Below, in pieces: positions 18,686 to 31,412 of a DNA stretch of 64,000 bases (position 1 is the first letter of the stretch; each line of letters begins with the position of its first letter). Source of the DNA: Oceanobacillus oncorhynchi (lineage in GTDB: Bacteria > Bacillota > Bacilli > Bacillales > Amphibacillaceae). The stretch is taken from NCBI RefSeq assembly GCF_000821065.1, contig NZ_CDGG01000001.1:62001-126000 (forward strand), written 5' to 3'. The notes below the pieces were generated by a model, which worked only from the letters and a program-made list of their open reading frames with translations, had not been told where the DNA came from and made no database searches. Position numbers and translations under genes: made by a program.

Positions 18686-19630
18686 ATGTTGCATGTTGAA
18701 GATTTATATCCATTTTTAACCACTCAGGAAAATGCACAAAATTACCTGAAGAAAAGTTACTCATTTCTTCGTGAAGCTCAGGCAAAAAGCTATCAAAACA
18801 GCTCTGCTTTTATCCATTATATTCATAATGGAACATGCTTTATGGAATCAAGCAGGCAAAGCAGTGTGCTGGTTCAGCCTGTTCTGTCTTTTTATGGAAT
18901 GACACATCTTTTAAAAGGCTGGTTGCTGTCAAAGCGCCCTGATTATCCGGAAACAACAGCTGTTCTTGCGCATGGTCTGACTGCCCGGAAAAGAAAACGC
19001 AAGGATTATCGATTTATCGAGGATGAGGTCAAATTACAGCAAAAGGGGTTATTTCCATATGTAAGCCGCCATTTATTTTCTCTCTATCCCTTTCCATTAG
19101 AACGTGTTTCAATGCGTCTGTTATTAGCTTCTATTCCAGAATTAAGCAATATTTGGCAGCTTTATCAGGAGGAGTCGATGATTATTATTGGGAATAAAAA
19201 CAGTAAACTGCTTCGTTTTCCCAATCGGATTTTAGATGGATTTTATTTAAAAGAAGATACCTTTGTCGAGCGTATTCGGGCTTTTTTGCCTCCAATTGAG
19301 GATATACAACAAAAAAAGGAGGAATTACAGCTTTATCTGACCGGGCCCGTCAAAGATTGGGACGGCCCCTTTCGTTATGATTTGCATAATGAAGCAATTT
19401 ATTTTCCAGCGAATCGGGCAAACTATTTTCCTTATTCCGAAATCCTGGTACATTATCTGCTGCTATTTAATTTGAGTATGATTTGCCGTTATGAAACAGA
19501 ATGGTGGGGTGAGCTGATGCAAATGAAAGCAGACCGGGAATATCCGCTTATCCAACGATTTTTAACCGTCACCCAGCAAAAAACACCAGCGCTTATCGGC
19601 CATCATTTACTACAGAATTTTAAAGAATAA
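18686..19630 (+). CDS. yaaC: YaaC-like protein of unknown function
   Basis: A 314-residue soluble protein. Its length, its position between gyrA and guaB and its opposite orientation match B. subtilis yaaC (about 315 residues). Visible features are a helical N-terminal region with aromatic residues, the basic patch TARKRKRKDYRF near residue 95, and a conserved-looking core HYLLLFNLSMICRYETEWWGEL near the C terminus. No catalytic motif is evident and no function is known to me. It converges with gyrA at a shared terminator. Confidence 0.82.
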   Translation: MLHVEDLYPFLTTQENAQNYLKKSYSFLREAQAKSYQNSSAFIHYIHNGTCFMESSRQSSVLVQPVLSFYGMTHLLKGWLLSKRPDYPETTAVLAHGLTARKRKRKDYRFIEDEVKLQQKGLFPYVSRHLFSLYPFPLERVSMRLLLASIPELSNIWQLYQEESMIIIGNKNSKLLRFPNRILDGFYLKEDTFVERIRAFLPPIEDIQQKKEELQLYLTGPVKDWDGPFRYDLHNEAIYFPANRANYFPYSEILVHYLLLFNLSMICRYETEWWGELMQMKADREYPLIQRFLTVTQQKTPALIGHHLLQNFKE

Positions 19631-19651
19631 AGCTGTTCCAGCAGATACAAA

Positions 19652-19693
19652 AACAACGGACGGGCTATGAATCACTTTGCCTGTCCGCTGTTT
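19652..19693. terminator. Shared terminator of yaaC and gyrA
   Basis: AACAACGGACGGGC (19652-19665) pairs with GCCTGTCCGCTGTTT (19679-19693) with minor mismatches; T-rich on the plus side and A-rich upstream, so it can serve both convergent genes. Confidence 0.75.
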
Positions 19694-19724
19694 TATATCA
19701 TCTTTCAATATCTCATCGTTTTAC

Positions 19725-22238
19725 CTATTCCTCGTTGTTATCGTCTGCACCTTCATTAACTTCTTTATTTTCCTCAGATGCTTCGATTTCCTCTGCCGCT
19801 TCCTCTTCTTCTTTCTCAATTCGTGCTACTGTTGCAACTTCTTCGTCATCCTGCAGACGTATCAAGTGTACCCCTTTGGTATTTCTTCCAGTTTGTGAAA
19901 TATCGGATACTTGCATTCGGATCAGAACGCCGCCGGCAGTAATAACCATTAAGTCTTCATCACCCTGAATGGCTTTTACATCAACTACATGTCCTGTTTT
20001 TTCATCCAGCTTACACGTAAATACACCTTTACCGCCACGATTGATACGGCGATATTCATCTTCTGGTGTCTGCTTTCCAAATCCTTTGCTGGTTACATGG
20101 AGAATTTTAGAACCTTCATCCATAATTTCCATGGAAACAACTTCATCATCCTCACGCAGGGAAATACCTTTTACTCCTGCTGCGGTTCTACCCATTGGAC
20201 GCATTTGTTCTTCTTCAAAACGAATCAGATAGCCATTTTTCGTAGCAATCATAATTTCTTTTTCGCCATCTGTCATGCGGACAGAAATCAGCTCATCCTC
20301 TTCCCGAAGATTTACAGCAATCAGGCCGCCTTTACGGATGTTTTTGAATTTTTCAAGGGATGTACGTTTTGCAACCCCAAGCTTCGTTGTAAAGAATAAG
20401 AAGTGATCCTCATCAAACTCAGTTACAGAGATAACGGCGTTCACCCATTCTCCTTTTTCTACTTGAAGCAGGTTAATAATTGGAATCCCTTTAGCTGTCC
20501 GGCTGAACTCCGGTACTTCATAACCCTTTGTTTTATATACCTTCCCTTTATTCGTAAAGAAAAGAACTGTATCATGTGTTGATGTGGATACAAGGTGTTC
20601 TACAAAGTCATCCTCATTGGTTCCCATGCCCTGGATACCTCGTCCGCCACGGCGCTGCGTACGGTAAGTAGAAGCAGGCAAGCGTTTAATATAGCCCTGG
20701 TGGGTCAATGTAATAACGATATTCTCTTCCGGAATTAAATCTTCATCTTCAAAGAAGCCCGCTCCACCGGCAACAATTTCTGTACGGCGTTCATCACGGA
20801 ACTTCTCTTTGATTTCCGTCAGCTCTTCACGAATGATTTCCAATACTTTCTCTTCATCCGCTAAAATAGCTTTTAATTCAGCAATCAATGCCTGCAGCTC
20901 TTTGTATTCTTCTTCAATTTTTTCGCGTTCTAATCCTGTTAAACGCTGTAGACGCATATCAAGAATAGCTTGGGCTTGTTTCTCGGATAACTGGTAACGT
21001 TCCATTAACCCTTCTCTTGCAATATCTGCTGTTTTTGAATTACGGATTAAAGAAATAACCTCATCCAAATGATCGAGTGCAACACGCAAGCCTTCTAAAA
21101 TATGAGCGCGTGCTTCGGCTTTATTTAATTCAAAGGCTGTACGACGCTTGATAATTACTTTCTGGTGATCTAAATAATACATCAGGCATTGTTTGACAGT
21201 TAATACCTGCGGACGTCCGTCCACAAGCGCAAGCATATTGATACCAAATGTCGTTTGCAAGGAAGTATGCTTATATAAATTATTCAAAACCACATTCGCA
21301 TTTGCATCTCTTCTAAGCTCCATAACAACCCGCATGCCATTACGGTCTGATTCGTCACGAAGATCGGTAATGCCGTCAATTTTCTTATCGCGGACAAGCT
21401 CCGCTATTTTTTCAATGAGCTTGGCTTTGTTCACTTGATAAGGAAGCTCTGTCACAATAATGGTTTCTTTGTCATTTTTGCCTTGCTCAATATTGATTTT
21501 AGCCCGGATGGTAATGGAGCCTTTTCCTGTTTCGTATGCTTTACGGATACCGCTTCTGCCTAAGATTTGTCCTGCAGTAGGGAAATCTGGACCAGGAAGA
21601 TAATTTTCCATGATTTCATCCACAGTTAAATCCGGATTTTTACTGATTGCCAGAACAGCATCAATCGTCTCTCCCAGATGATGCGGCGGAATATTAGTCG
21701 CCATACCGACTGCGATTCCAGAAGTTCCATTGACAAGTAAATTCGGGAAACGTGCCGGAAATACAATTGGCTCGCGTTCCGCTCCGTCATAGTTATCCTG
21801 ATAATCAATCGTGTCTTTATTAATATCACGAAGCAGTTCCATGGAAATCTTAGACATACGTGCTTCTGTATAACGCATCGCTGCTGCTGAATCGCCATCG
21901 ACCGAACCAAAGTTACCATGTCCATCCACTAGCATATACCGGTAACTGAAATCCTGTGCCATTCTTACCATTGTCTCATAAACAGCTGAGTCACCGTGCG
22001 GATGGTACTTACCTATAACCTCTCCGACGATACGTGCTGATTTTTTAAATGCTTTGTCAGAGTGCATTCCTAAATCATTCATTGCGTAAAGAATACGGCG
22101 ATGTACGGGCTTCATTCCATCTCGAACGTCTGGCAATGCTCTTGCCACAATGACGCTCATTGCATAATCCAAGAAGGATGTGCGCATCTCTTTACTTATA
22201 TTTATTTCCTGGACACTCGGACGATTTTCCTCTGCCAT
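19725..22238 (-). CDS. gyrA: DNA gyrase subunit A
   Basis: The DNA-cleaving subunit of the A2B2 gyrase that introduces negative supercoils. The 837-residue protein shows the catalytic tyrosine at 123 ([10 protein letters not shown]), the winged-helix region [19 protein letters not shown]-like with Ser84 and Glu88, i.e. the quinolone-sensitive wild-type residues, and the GyrA-box QRRGGRG that marks gyrase rather than topoisomerase IV. The tail after the six-bladed C-terminal domain is very acidic (about 30 residues mostly E/D). GGGAGG precedes the ATG. It lies 372 bp after gyrB, the spacer holding a palindromic repeat. Confidence 0.98.
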   Translation of the reverse strand: MAEENRPSVQEINISKEMRTSFLDYAMSVIVARALPDVRDGMKPVHRRILYAMNDLGMHSDKAFKKSARIVGEVIGKYHPHGDSAVYETMVRMAQDFSYRYMLVDGHGNFGSVDGDSAAAMRYTEARMSKISMELLRDINKDTIDYQDNYDGAEREPIVFPARFPNLLVNGTSGIAVGMATNIPPHHLGETIDAVLAISKNPDLTVDEIMENYLPGPDFPTAGQILGRSGIRKAYETGKGSITIRAKINIEQGKNDKETIIVTELPYQVNKAKLIEKIAELVRDKKIDGITDLRDESDRNGMRVVMELRRDANANVVLNNLYKHTSLQTTFGINMLALVDGRPQVLTVKQCLMYYLDHQKVIIKRRTAFELNKAEARAHILEGLRVALDHLDEVISLIRNSKTADIAREGLMERYQLSEKQAQAILDMRLQRLTGLEREKIEEEYKELQALIAELKAILADEEKVLEIIREELTEIKEKFRDERRTEIVAGGAGFFEDEDLIPEENIVITLTHQGYIKRLPASTYRTQRRGGRGIQGMGTNEDDFVEHLVSTSTHDTVLFFTNKGKVYKTKGYEVPEFSRTAKGIPIINLLQVEKGEWVNAVISVTEFDEDHFLFFTTKLGVAKRTSLEKFKNIRKGGLIAVNLREEDELISVRMTDGEKEIMIATKNGYLIRFEEEQMRPMGRTAAGVKGISLREDDEVVSMEIMDEGSKILHVTSKGFGKQTPEDEYRRINRGGKGVFTCKLDEKTGHVVDVKAIQGDEDLMVITAGGVLIRMQVSDISQTGRNTKGVHLIRLQDDEEVATVARIEKEEEEAAEEIEASEENKEVNEGADDNNEE

Positions 22239-22343
22239 AGTCTAATAACCTCCCAATCACCATTGTGTTAGTGATTCCTTGAATCTTTCATTATCAGTTG
22301 AATTGCATTTCAATATGCATAAAATATAAACAGCTCAAGTAGC

Positions 22344-22474
22344 AGCCGCTACAGAAATACACTACGCTTTCCTGTGGGCTTGCGCTCAGCCTCCTCGAAA
22401 AAGAAGACCGCTTTTTCTGCGGGGTCTTCCCACTGCGCTTTCCCACGGGAGTCTCCGTGTATTTCTTCCGCTAG
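22344..22474. repeat. Palindromic repeat in the gyrB-gyrA spacer (copy C)
   Basis: About 130 bp with imperfect terminal inverted repeats: CTACAGAAATACACTACGCT on the left, and read inward from the right AGAAATACACGGAGACTCCC. Interior GCGC and CGAAAAAGAAGACCGC...CTTTTTCTGCGGGGTCTTC blocks are also self-complementary. Its ends and its TTTTTCTGCGGGGTCTTC block are shared with the centre of copy B at 40.9 kb. It would be transcribed if gyrB and gyrA are one operon. Confidence 0.75.
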
Positions 22475-22610
22475 TTATAGTGTATAATCACCATTCGATC
22501 TTGTTATAAAAAACGCAAGCATGTAATTTAATCGTTTTAATTATATCTGACAAGAAAGGGATAGAAGTACTTCTATCCGCTTTGTTGTCCTTATTAAAAG
22601 GATGTAATAC

Positions 22611-24635
<2,025 letters not shown>

Positions 24636-24646
24636 TTATCTCAGGC

Positions 24647-24925
24647 TTATTCTTCATAATAATCATCTAGATTACTGATTGTAGTTAAAATACCTGACCG
24701 TTTTCTTAAAGTAGTTACAGATAAAGAACTGAAAAAAATATGATCTGCAGTAACCACAATGGATTTGGCCTTTTTTTCAGGACCGGAAACTTTGTTTTGC
24801 TGCTTCCATTCCTGTATCATTTGATATATTCCTGATGCATTGGTATATAAATCGTAATCAATAATCGCAACGATTTCCCGAGACCGGATAACATTGTCAT
24901 TGCCAATGTGAATGAACACGATCAA
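24647..24925 (-). CDS. remB: Extracellular matrix regulator RemB (YaaB, DUF370)
   Basis: A 92-residue protein between recF and gyrB, the fixed position of yaaB/remB. It begins MIVFIHIGNDNVIRSREIVA and carries the conserved KSIVVTADHIFFSSLSVTTLRKR segment. In B. subtilis RemB promotes biofilm-matrix gene expression alongside RemA. It starts at TTG 24925 (AAAGGAAG five nt upstream); GTG at 24919 would give a start more like the B. subtilis protein. About ten residues longer than the B. subtilis form. Confidence 0.88.
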   Translation of the reverse strand: MIVFIHIGNDNVIRSREIVAIIDYDLYTNASGIYQMIQEWKQQNKVSGPEKKAKSIVVTADHIFFSSLSVTTLRKRSGILTTISNLDDYYEE

Positions 24926-25061
24926 TCGCTTCCTTTCTTCATTAAACCAGACTTTTTTCCATCCTCAGGGGGATATTTTGTATAAAGAATAAACGCTCTT
25001 AAGTGCCAAAAAATGCAATACCCTGGAAACTTTTTGTACATCCTCTTTTTACAGCTGGAAA

Positions 25062-26186
25062 TTATGACTCTTCTTTATTGGTCGCAACTCCCTGATGAAC
25101 ATAAAATAACTCAGCATTTTTTAGCGTTTCATGGTGAATCCCGTCTACATTTGTGGTGGACACAAATGTCTGCACCTTTCCCTGAATGGTATTTAATAAA
25201 TGCGACTGGCGATAATCATCCAGTTCACTTAACACGTCATCCAGTAAAAGAATCGGATATTCGCCTACTTCCTGATAAATCAATTCAATCTCAGCCAGTT
25301 TAATCGACAATGCGGTTGTCCGCTGCTGTCCCTGAGAACCATATGTTTGTACATCTTTGCCATTTACTAAGAAGATAAGGTCATCCCGGTGCGGACCAAT
25401 CAGCGTGGTGCCGCGCTCTATTTCTTTTTCACGGACATCCTTGAAGGAATCTTGGTAGATAGTAGCTATTTTCTCCTTATCTGCCTCTTCTGATACCTTT
25501 ATTGTCGCGTCATATTGAATTTCTAAGTTTTCTAGATTGCGGCTGATGCCTTCATGAATCGGTCCTGCCCACTTTCTTAACAAATCAAGATAGACAAATC
25601 TTCTCTCCAACAAAAAAGAAGCATGCTCAACCAGTTGGTCTGTTAATACATCCAACATCGTTTCATCAGCAGAGCTCCTGCGCTGCAGCTGCTTTAATAA
25701 ATGGTTTCTTTGCTTTAGTATTTTTTGATATTGAGATAAATGGTATATATAAGTTGGCTGGATTTGGCCTAACTCCATATCCATAAAACGCCGGCGAATC
25801 TGCGGAGCACCTTTTACAATGGTTAAATCCTCCGGTGCAAACATAACCACATTAACCGCACCAATATAGTCACTTAACCGGTGCTGCTCCAAATGATTTA
25901 CTTTTGCTTTTTTTCCTTTGGATGAAATGGAGATTTGCAGGGGAATCGATTGATTTCTTTTTGTAATCCTGCCCTCTATTGTAGCATAATCTGAATCCCA
26001 GCGTATGAGCTCTTTTTCCCGCATGGTCCGGTGAGAACGGGTAAAAGAGAGTACATAAATAGCTTCCATCAGATTGGTTTTCCCTTGAGCATTCTCACCA
26101 ATGATGACATTTATTTTATCATCAAATGTAATATCCAATGTTTCATAGTTGCGGTAATTGGTTAATTTTAACTGTTCAATATGCAT
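25062..26186 (-). CDS. recF: DNA replication/repair protein RecF
   Basis: An SMC-like ATPase that loads RecA at single-strand gaps with RecO and RecR. The 374-residue protein has Walker [12 protein letters not shown] near residue 30, the ABC signature region [18 protein letters not shown] and Walker [18 protein letters not shown] lies eight nt before the ATG at 26186. It begins three nt after the yaaA stop, so the two genes are translationally close. Confidence 0.97.
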   Translation of the reverse strand: MHIEQLKLTNYRNYETLDITFDDKINVIIGENAQGKTNLMEAIYVLSFTRSHRTMREKELIRWDSDYATIEGRITKRNQSIPLQISISSKGKKAKVNHLEQHRLSDYIGAVNVVMFAPEDLTIVKGAPQIRRRFMDMELGQIQPTYIYHLSQYQKILKQRNHLLKQLQRRSSADETMLDVLTDQLVEHASFLLERRFVYLDLLRKWAGPIHEGISRNLENLEIQYDATIKVSEEADKEKIATIYQDSFKDVREKEIERGTTLIGPHRDDLIFLVNGKDVQTYGSQGQQRTTALSIKLAEIELIYQEVGEYPILLLDDVLSELDDYRQSHLLNTIQGKVQTFVSTTNVDGIHHETLKNAELFYVHQGVATNKEES

Positions 26187-26189
26187 GCT

Positions 26190-26411
26190 TTAATCCTCTT
26201 TAAGAATGATAAATGATCCTATCTCATCAATTTCAAGGACATCTTCGGGATATAATTTTCTTCCGCGGCGATGTTCACGTTCCCCATTTACCACAGCACC
26301 TATATCTTGAAGATATGCTTTGACCATTCCGCCAGAATCTAAAAAGTTAATCAGCTTGATGCATTGCCCAAGCGTAATGTATTCCGTATCTATTTTTATC
26401 TGTTCATGCAT
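26190..26411 (-). CDS. yaaA: S4-domain protein YaaA (RlbA)
   Basis: A 73-residue RNA-binding protein with a single S4 fold (YITLGQCIKLINFLDSGGMV...VVNGEREHRRGRKLYPEDVLEI). It occupies the usual position between dnaN and recF. B. subtilis YaaA (71 residues) is linked to 50S ribosome assembly. I chose the ATG at 26411 with TGGTGAT upstream; the longer frame from 26468 adds 19 residues absent from the family. Confidence 0.9.
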   Translation of the reverse strand: MHEQIKIDTEYITLGQCIKLINFLDSGGMVKAYLQDIGAVVNGEREHRRGRKLYPEDVLEIDEIGSFIILKED

Positions 26412-26696
26412 GGATATCACCAAATACTTTCTATTTGTTTTATCTGCCTTTATTTTGACCAAAGACAAATACGATTATTTTTTCCTCTATTGTCTATTTT
26501 ACTAAAGATTGATTAAAAAAGGAAGAATAGGCCTCAAATAATTACAAAAAGATGCGTTACAGAGCTTTTAAGATATTTTTAATGGGGGAATTCTTATTTC
26601 CCTAATCTCTTCTTAGAGCGCGTTTTCTGTTGTTTTTTTAAAGGGGTTGTCAAAAAAATGCGGTTTTCTTTCTCATTATCGGTTCTAATCCAAAAG

Positions 26697-26727
26697 AAAA
26701 AGCTCTTTCTTCCACAAAAGAGCTTTT
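26697..26727 (-). terminator. Terminator downstream of dnaN
   Basis: AAAAGCTCTTT (26697-26707) pairs with AAAGAGCTTTT (26717-26727), about 70 bp past the dnaN stop on the minus strand. The rest of the 26412-26796 spacer is AT-rich with no gene I can support. Confidence 0.6.
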
Positions 26728-26796
26728 AAATGATCAGGTATAACTTTTACTTATCATCCAGCTGGAATACTTTTTTTAACGCGTAATGCGTAAAAA

Positions 26797-27933
26797 TTAA
26801 TAGGTTCTTACCGGTAAAATAAGCTGCAGGATGGAATCATTTTCTACCGGGCAAATGATAAATGGACGCATTGCTCCAGTGAATTCTATCACTACTTCAT
26901 CATATTCAATCGCTTTTAGCGCATCGATCATATATTTTGAACTGAAGGATATCTTTAAATTCTCTCCGTTAATCTCATCAGCTGTGACTTCTTCTTCAAC
27001 ATTTCCGATTTCTGGAGAGTTACTTGAAATCTGGATAACCCCATCATCATTGCTGGTAAATTTAACAACATTATTTCTTTCTTCTTTTGCTAATAAAGAA
27101 GCACGTTCGATTGATCTTAATAGCGGTGTTGTTTTTATTTGGATTGTTGTTTTACTATGATCCGGAATCAATCTCGATGTTTCTGGATAATTCCCGTCCA
27201 GTAATCGGGATAAGAAATTTAAATGCTCCGTACGGAAAAGAATTTGGTTATTCGTTACACTGATTTCTACTGTTTCCTCTGAATCATTTAAAATTTTATA
27301 GAGTTCATTGAGACTTTTTCCAGGAACAACAACCTGTTCTATCGATACATTCGTTCCTGTTACTGGAACCTCTCTTTTGGCCAGTCGATGGCTGTCAGTT
27401 GCTGTAAATACAAGCTTTTGATCTTCCAGCTTGATATTTACTCCGGTTAAAATTGGTCTGGTTTCCATCGTAGACACAGCAAAAACAGTTTGTTTAATCA
27501 TACTTTTTAATAAGTCAATTGGCATTTCAAAGCTATTTTCTGTTTCTACTTGTGGAAGATGCGGATATTCATCGGCGCTCTGTCCATTTAAATTAAATTC
27601 TGATTTTCCGGAAGTAATTTTTACATTAAACTGCTCATCAACAACTATATCTACTTGTGCTTCCGGGAGCTTGCGGACAATTTCAGGAAAATATTTAGCC
27701 TGCAATACAATAGTTCCATCTTCTATATTTTCAACATATACTTTATCTTCATCTTCTGCAGGAATATAAGATTCAATAGAAATATCTGAATCACTCCCGG
27801 TTAATGTCACTCCGTGTTGTCTCACTTCTATCTTCATTCCAGTCAATATCGGAATAACTGTTCTGGAAGAGATTGCTTTCATAACATCCTGTACACTGGC
27901 AATCAGTTTATCTCTTTGTATTGTAAAACGCAT
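26797..27933 (-). CDS. dnaN: DNA polymerase III beta subunit (sliding clamp)
   Basis: Forms the ring clamp that tethers the replicative polymerase to DNA. The 378-residue protein has three similar clamp domains; it starts MRFTIQRDKLIASVQDVMKA and ends PFIICPVENDSILQLILPVRTY, the usual C terminus. GAGGAGG precedes the ATG. It lies 370 bp downstream of dnaA across one half of the origin. Confidence 0.98.
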   Translation of the reverse strand: MRFTIQRDKLIASVQDVMKAISSRTVIPILTGMKIEVRQHGVTLTGSDSDISIESYIPAEDEDKVYVENIEDGTIVLQAKYFPEIVRKLPEAQVDIVVDEQFNVKITSGKSEFNLNGQSADEYPHLPQVETENSFEMPIDLLKSMIKQTVFAVSTMETRPILTGVNIKLEDQKLVFTATDSHRLAKREVPVTGTNVSIEQVVVPGKSLNELYKILNDSEETVEISVTNNQILFRTEHLNFLSRLLDGNYPETSRLIPDHSKTTIQIKTTPLLRSIERASLLAKEERNNVVKFTSNDDGVIQISSNSPEIGNVEEEVTADEINGENLKISFSSKYMIDALKAIEYDEVVIEFTGAMRPFIICPVENDSILQLILPVRTY

Positions 27934-28043
27934 GTTTATATCCTCCTCAGGTTTTAAGAAAAGTTTTACAGCAACTATTTCTTAAATTCTTTTCAAAATC
28001 AATAAAAAAGGGTTCTATATATTTATTAATTATAATATAAAAT

Positions 28044-28127
28044 CAGTAATAACAGTAATAAGTGTTGTGATTACTGTGGATAAGTAAGTTTAGCATGAAA
28101 ACATCAAAGTTTTCCACATGTGTATAA
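28044..28127. other. oriC: Origin half downstream of dnaA (unwinding side)
   Basis: Holds one perfect DnaA box (TTATCCACA on the minus strand, 28083-28075) and close variants TTTTCCACA (28110-28118) and TTATACACA (minus, 28127-28119). Beside the perfect box, towards dnaN, are two tandem nonamers CAGTAATAA (28044-28061), i.e. TTATTACTG twice on the other strand, then an almost pure AT stretch (about 28005-28043). This resembles the DnaA-trio plus unwinding element of B. subtilis. Confidence 0.75.
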
Positions 28128-28200
28128 CCTGTTCATAAGTGATTCACTTTTTTCACAGCATACACAGCTGCTTCCTTCTGCATAATTAAAAAGCAGGAGG

Positions 28201-28244
28201 ACAACAAAGGCAATCCTGTTTCTATTTAGGTTTGCCTTTGTTGT
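28201..28244 (-). terminator. Hairpin after dnaA
   Basis: A perfect 13-bp stem, ACAACAAAGGCAA (28201-28213) with TTGCCTTTGTTGT (28232-28244). It lies 60 bp after the dnaA stop, between dnaA and the DnaA boxes. The minus-strand tail is CCTCCTGCTTTTT, so it is a moderate terminator or an attenuator before dnaN. Confidence 0.6.
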
Positions 28245-28303
28245 GTTTTCTCTATAGGTGGATGCTCAAAAACTCCAATAAAAACGCATTTTTTGAACAT
28301 GTA

Positions 28304-29647
28304 TTATAAGGATTTAAGTTTTTCTTTTAATTCTTCAATATCCCGATCGAGCTCTGTATCTGTTTCAAGCAGCTTCGAAATTTTTTCATGGGCGTGAATG
28401 ACGGTCGTATGATCTCTTCCGCCAAATTCCTGGCCAATTTTAGGCAGGGATGAGTCCGTAAGCTCCCGTGACAAATACATTGCAATCTGTCTTGGAAAGG
28501 CAATCGATTTGGTACGTTTTTTAGCAGGAAAATCTTCCAGACGGATATGATACCGGTCTGCGACAACCTCTTGAATCGCAGGAATGGTAATTTCTTTTGG
28601 TTTATTACTTGGAATGATATCCTTTAATGCATTTGCTGCCAACGATGCGTCAATGTCTTGATTGACTAAAGAAGAATAGGCAACAACACGTATCAGCGCG
28701 CCCTCCAGCTCCCGGATGTTTGTATTGATTTGATTAGCAATATAGAGCATAACCTCATTCGGAATATCTAAACCTTCTGCTTTTGCCTTTTTATTTAAAA
28801 TGGCAATTCTTGTTTCTAAGTCAGGAGGTGTGATATCGGTAATCAGACCCCATTCAAAGCGTGAACGCAAACGATCCTCTAATGTAGGAATTTCTTTTGG
28901 CGGCCGGTCACTGGAAATAATAATTTGCTTGCTTTCTTCATGCAGCGCATTAAATGTATGGAAAAATTCTTCCTGTGTGGATTCTTTTCCAGCAATAAAT
29001 TGAATATCATCAATAAGAAGGACATCAATATTGCGATATTTATTACGGAAATGATTCGATTTATTATCCATAATGGCATTGATAAATTCATTCGTAAATT
29101 TTTCAGAAGTCAGGTAAACCACTTTCGCATCTTTATTATGTTCTCTTACATAATGACCAATTGCATGCATTAAATGTGTTTTCCCTAAACCGACGCCGCC
29201 GTAGATAAATAAGGGATTGTACGCTTTAGCAGGAGCTTCCGCTACAGCTAGCGATGCTGCGTGTGCAAAGCGATTTCCGGCGCCGATAACAAATGTATCA
29301 AATGTATATTTATCATTAAGCATTGACTTGGGGGAATCCGTTGTTTTTGCATCGATATTCGGTTTTGGCATGGGTTTTTGATCGGATGGCTCTTCCACAG
29401 AATCAGGAATAATAAATTTTGCATTCAGACTTGTCCCAGTAGTTTTTTCCAATGTTTGCGTAATTAAATCTGTATACTGTGTCTCCAGCCAGTCCTTTGT
29501 AAATTCATTTGGAGCAGAGATAACCAATGTATTTTTTTCTAAGTGAAGGGCTTTTGTATTCTTCAGCCAGGTGTCAAAGCTCGGCTTACTTAATTTCTCT
29601 TTAATAATGTCCAATGTGGCATCCCAAAGTTCTTCAATATTTTCCAA
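28304..29647 (-). CDS. dnaA: Chromosomal replication initiator protein DnaA
   Basis: Binds DnaA boxes and opens the origin. The 447-residue protein has the N-terminal domain I, a variable linker (about 85-110), the AAA+ domain with Walker [11 protein letters not shown] and Walker [10 protein letters not shown], and the C-terminal box-binding signature [15 protein letters not shown]. Family alignment and spacing (AAAGGAG 10-12 nt upstream) support a TTG start at 29647, giving MENIEEL; GTG at 29659 lies in the RBS. Origin boxes lie on both sides. Confidence 0.97.
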   Translation of the reverse strand: MENIEELWDATLDIIKEKLSKPSFDTWLKNTKALHLEKNTLVISAPNEFTKDWLETQYTDLITQTLEKTTGTSLNAKFIIPDSVEEPSDQKPMPKPNIDAKTTDSPKSMLNDKYTFDTFVIGAGNRFAHAASLAVAEAPAKAYNPLFIYGGVGLGKTHLMHAIGHYVREHNKDAKVVYLTSEKFTNEFINAIMDNKSNHFRNKYRNIDVLLIDDIQFIAGKESTQEEFFHTFNALHEESKQIIISSDRPPKEIPTLEDRLRSRFEWGLITDITPPDLETRIAILNKKAKAEGLDIPNEVMLYIANQINTNIRELEGALIRVVAYSSLVNQDIDASLAANALKDIIPSNKPKEITIPAIQEVVADRYHIRLEDFPAKKRTKSIAFPRQIAMYLSRELTDSSLPKIGQEFGGRDHTTVIHAHEKISKLLETDTELDRDIEELKEKLKSL

Positions 29648-29840
29648 AGTTACTTTCACTCCTTTCGACCTGAGTTAGGAAATAGGCTTAATAGCTGACA
29701 GCAATAAAAAAGAATCAACCAGCGCATTCCATTAATATTCATCATAGAAATTCATAACTTCTATTCAGAAGAAAAAAGCCTCTCTCAATCTATTTCATGT
29801 ATTAGATGGAAAGGCAGACGTATTAAAATAAAAAAAGCGC

Positions 29841-30236
29841 TGTGGATAAATAAAAAAGAAATCATATATACGATTAAATACGAATATAAAAGGTATTTAC
29901 ATTATACTATTAAAGCTAATTCTAAATAAAATATGACATATATAAACGCTATCCACAACTTTGTAGAAAACTTTATCAAAAATCAGTGGAAAGAATATCC
30001 ACATCTTATCCACAATCTGTGAATAAGATTTATCTGCGAAATGATTTCCACAAACTAAAACATAAATATAATACCAAATAAAACTGAATAAATCAATGGC
30101 TTTTAAATAGTTATCCACATATTCTATCTGTTGTGTGTTTTGCTTATAAACAACACTGTATTTTGTGATTATCCTGTTTATTTTTTGTGTGGATAGAAAA
30201 AAGAAAGGAAATATATCCGATATAAGATGTGGATAA
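29841..30236. other. oriC: Origin half upstream of dnaA (DnaA-box cluster)
   Basis: Four perfect DnaA boxes: 29841-29849 and 30228-30236 (TGTGGATAA), 30006-30014 and 30111-30119 (TTATCCACA). Variants include 29949-29957, 29995-30003, 30018-30026, 30044-30052 and 30188-30196. The rest of the 29648-30690 spacer is AT-rich without ORFs of note and would carry the divergent dnaA and rpmH promoters. Confidence 0.9.
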
Positions 30237-30581
30237 TAAGAGTGATTTCTAAAATAGAAATTCTGTGCGGGCTGTATTAATTTCTGTACTATTTTTGGAG
30301 GGACACCAAAATCAATGATTAAGATGCATCGATGTTAAAGCAAGGTGATTAGTGGAAGAAGTAAAATTTAGAAGGAATAAAGGGGATGTTATATGGAAAG
30401 GAATATATCAGCATGGTAATAATGAAAATGTGTGGCAGAGAATATGATTAATCTTTACACGACAGCTGTCGCAGCGAACGCAAAATGATAAAATTTTATT
30501 TCAACTATATATAGCAGTTAAAATATCGACCGAAAAAATGTGTGAGGAATAAAGGTCGTTGGAATTTTATTAAATACCCGG

Positions 30582-30611
30582 TTGACAAAATCAATCATTT
30601 TTTCGTATAAT
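30582..30611 (+). promoter_or_regulatory. rpmH promoter
   Basis: TTGACA (30582-30587), an 18-bp spacer and TATAAT (30606-30611): both hexamers are perfect SigA consensus, as expected for a ribosomal protein operon. Confidence 0.85.
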
Positions 30612-30691
30612 ATCAAGGACTGTCTAAAGGATAAGTTATAAGCTATTTTAGTTTAAATATGAACTTGGAGATTCCAAGGAGGTGCACACTC

Positions 30692-30826
30692 ATGAAAAGA
30701 ACGTTTCAACCAAATAACCGCAAACGTAAAAAAGTTCACGGCTTTCGCACGCGTATGAGCACAAAAAATGGTCGTCATATCTTGGCTCGTCGTCGTCGCA
30801 AAGGACGTAAAGTTTTATCTGCATAA
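30692..30826 (+). CDS. rpmH: 50S ribosomal protein L34
   Basis: A 44-residue, very basic protein starting [20 protein letters not shown] and ending [12 protein letters not shown], the standard L34 sequence. AAGGAGGTG precedes the ATG. It is the first gene of the rpmH-rnpA-spoIIIJ-jag block that runs away from the origin; a terminator-like hairpin directly follows. Confidence 0.98.
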   Translation: MKRTFQPNNRKRKKVHGFRTRMSTKNGRHILARRRRKGRKVLSA

Positions 30827-30827
30827 G

Positions 30828-30855
30828 CCACTGACAACTATCAGTGGTTTTTTTT
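30828..30855 (+). terminator. Terminator/attenuator between rpmH and rnpA
   Basis: CCACTGA (30828-30834) pairs with TCAGTGG (30841-30847), followed by eight T. Probably limits rnpA expression relative to rpmH. Confidence 0.75.
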
Positions 30856-30982
30856 CTGTATTTTAGAGGATATGCTTATTCACATAAGGAGTACATATTT
30901 TATGCTGATAAAAATGGACAAGTTTGCTGAAACAAGATGAATAGAAGAAGATGTATGCGGGTTAAATTAAAAGGTGATGACG

Positions 30983-31330
30983 GTGAAAAAACAATTTCGG
31001 ATTAAAAAAAATGAAGAATTTCAGGCAACATTTAAACATGGGAATTCTTTCGCAAATAGGCAGCTGGTTATTTATTATAAAAAGAAAGATAATCAGGATC
31101 ATTTTCGGATAGGTCTGTCTGTAGGGAAAAAAATAGGAAATGCCGTTGTCAGGAATCGGATTAAAAGGTTGTTGCGAGCGTCTTTTCAAGAGTTAGAGCA
31201 AGATATTAAACCTTGTTATGATATTGTAATCATTGCCAGAAACCCAACGAAAACAATGAGTTACGAGATGATGAAAAAAAGTCTCTCGCATTTACTATAT
31301 AAAGAAAAATTATTTAAACATTCCAAGTAA
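30983..31330 (+). CDS. rnpA: Ribonuclease P protein component
   Basis: The protein cofactor of RNase P, which trims tRNA 5' ends. The 115-residue basic protein has the RNR signature region [18 protein letters not shown] and the early [13 protein letters not shown] motif. Starts are ambiguous: GTG 30974, ATG 30977 and GTG 30983 are all in frame. GTG 30983 has AAGG eight nt upstream and gives the family-like N terminus [10 protein letters not shown], so I prefer it. Confidence 0.93.
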   Translation: MKKQFRIKKNEEFQATFKHGNSFANRQLVIYYKKKDNQDHFRIGLSVGKKIGNAVVRNRIKRLLRASFQELEQDIKPCYDIVIIARNPTKTMSYEMMKKSLSHLLYKEKLFKHSK

Positions 31331-31412
31331 GAACAAGTTTAGGATAGAATTCGCAATGTAAATAAGCTAAAATAGCAATTATAAGCGTTGGTAATATTAA
31401 GGAGGAAATGTT

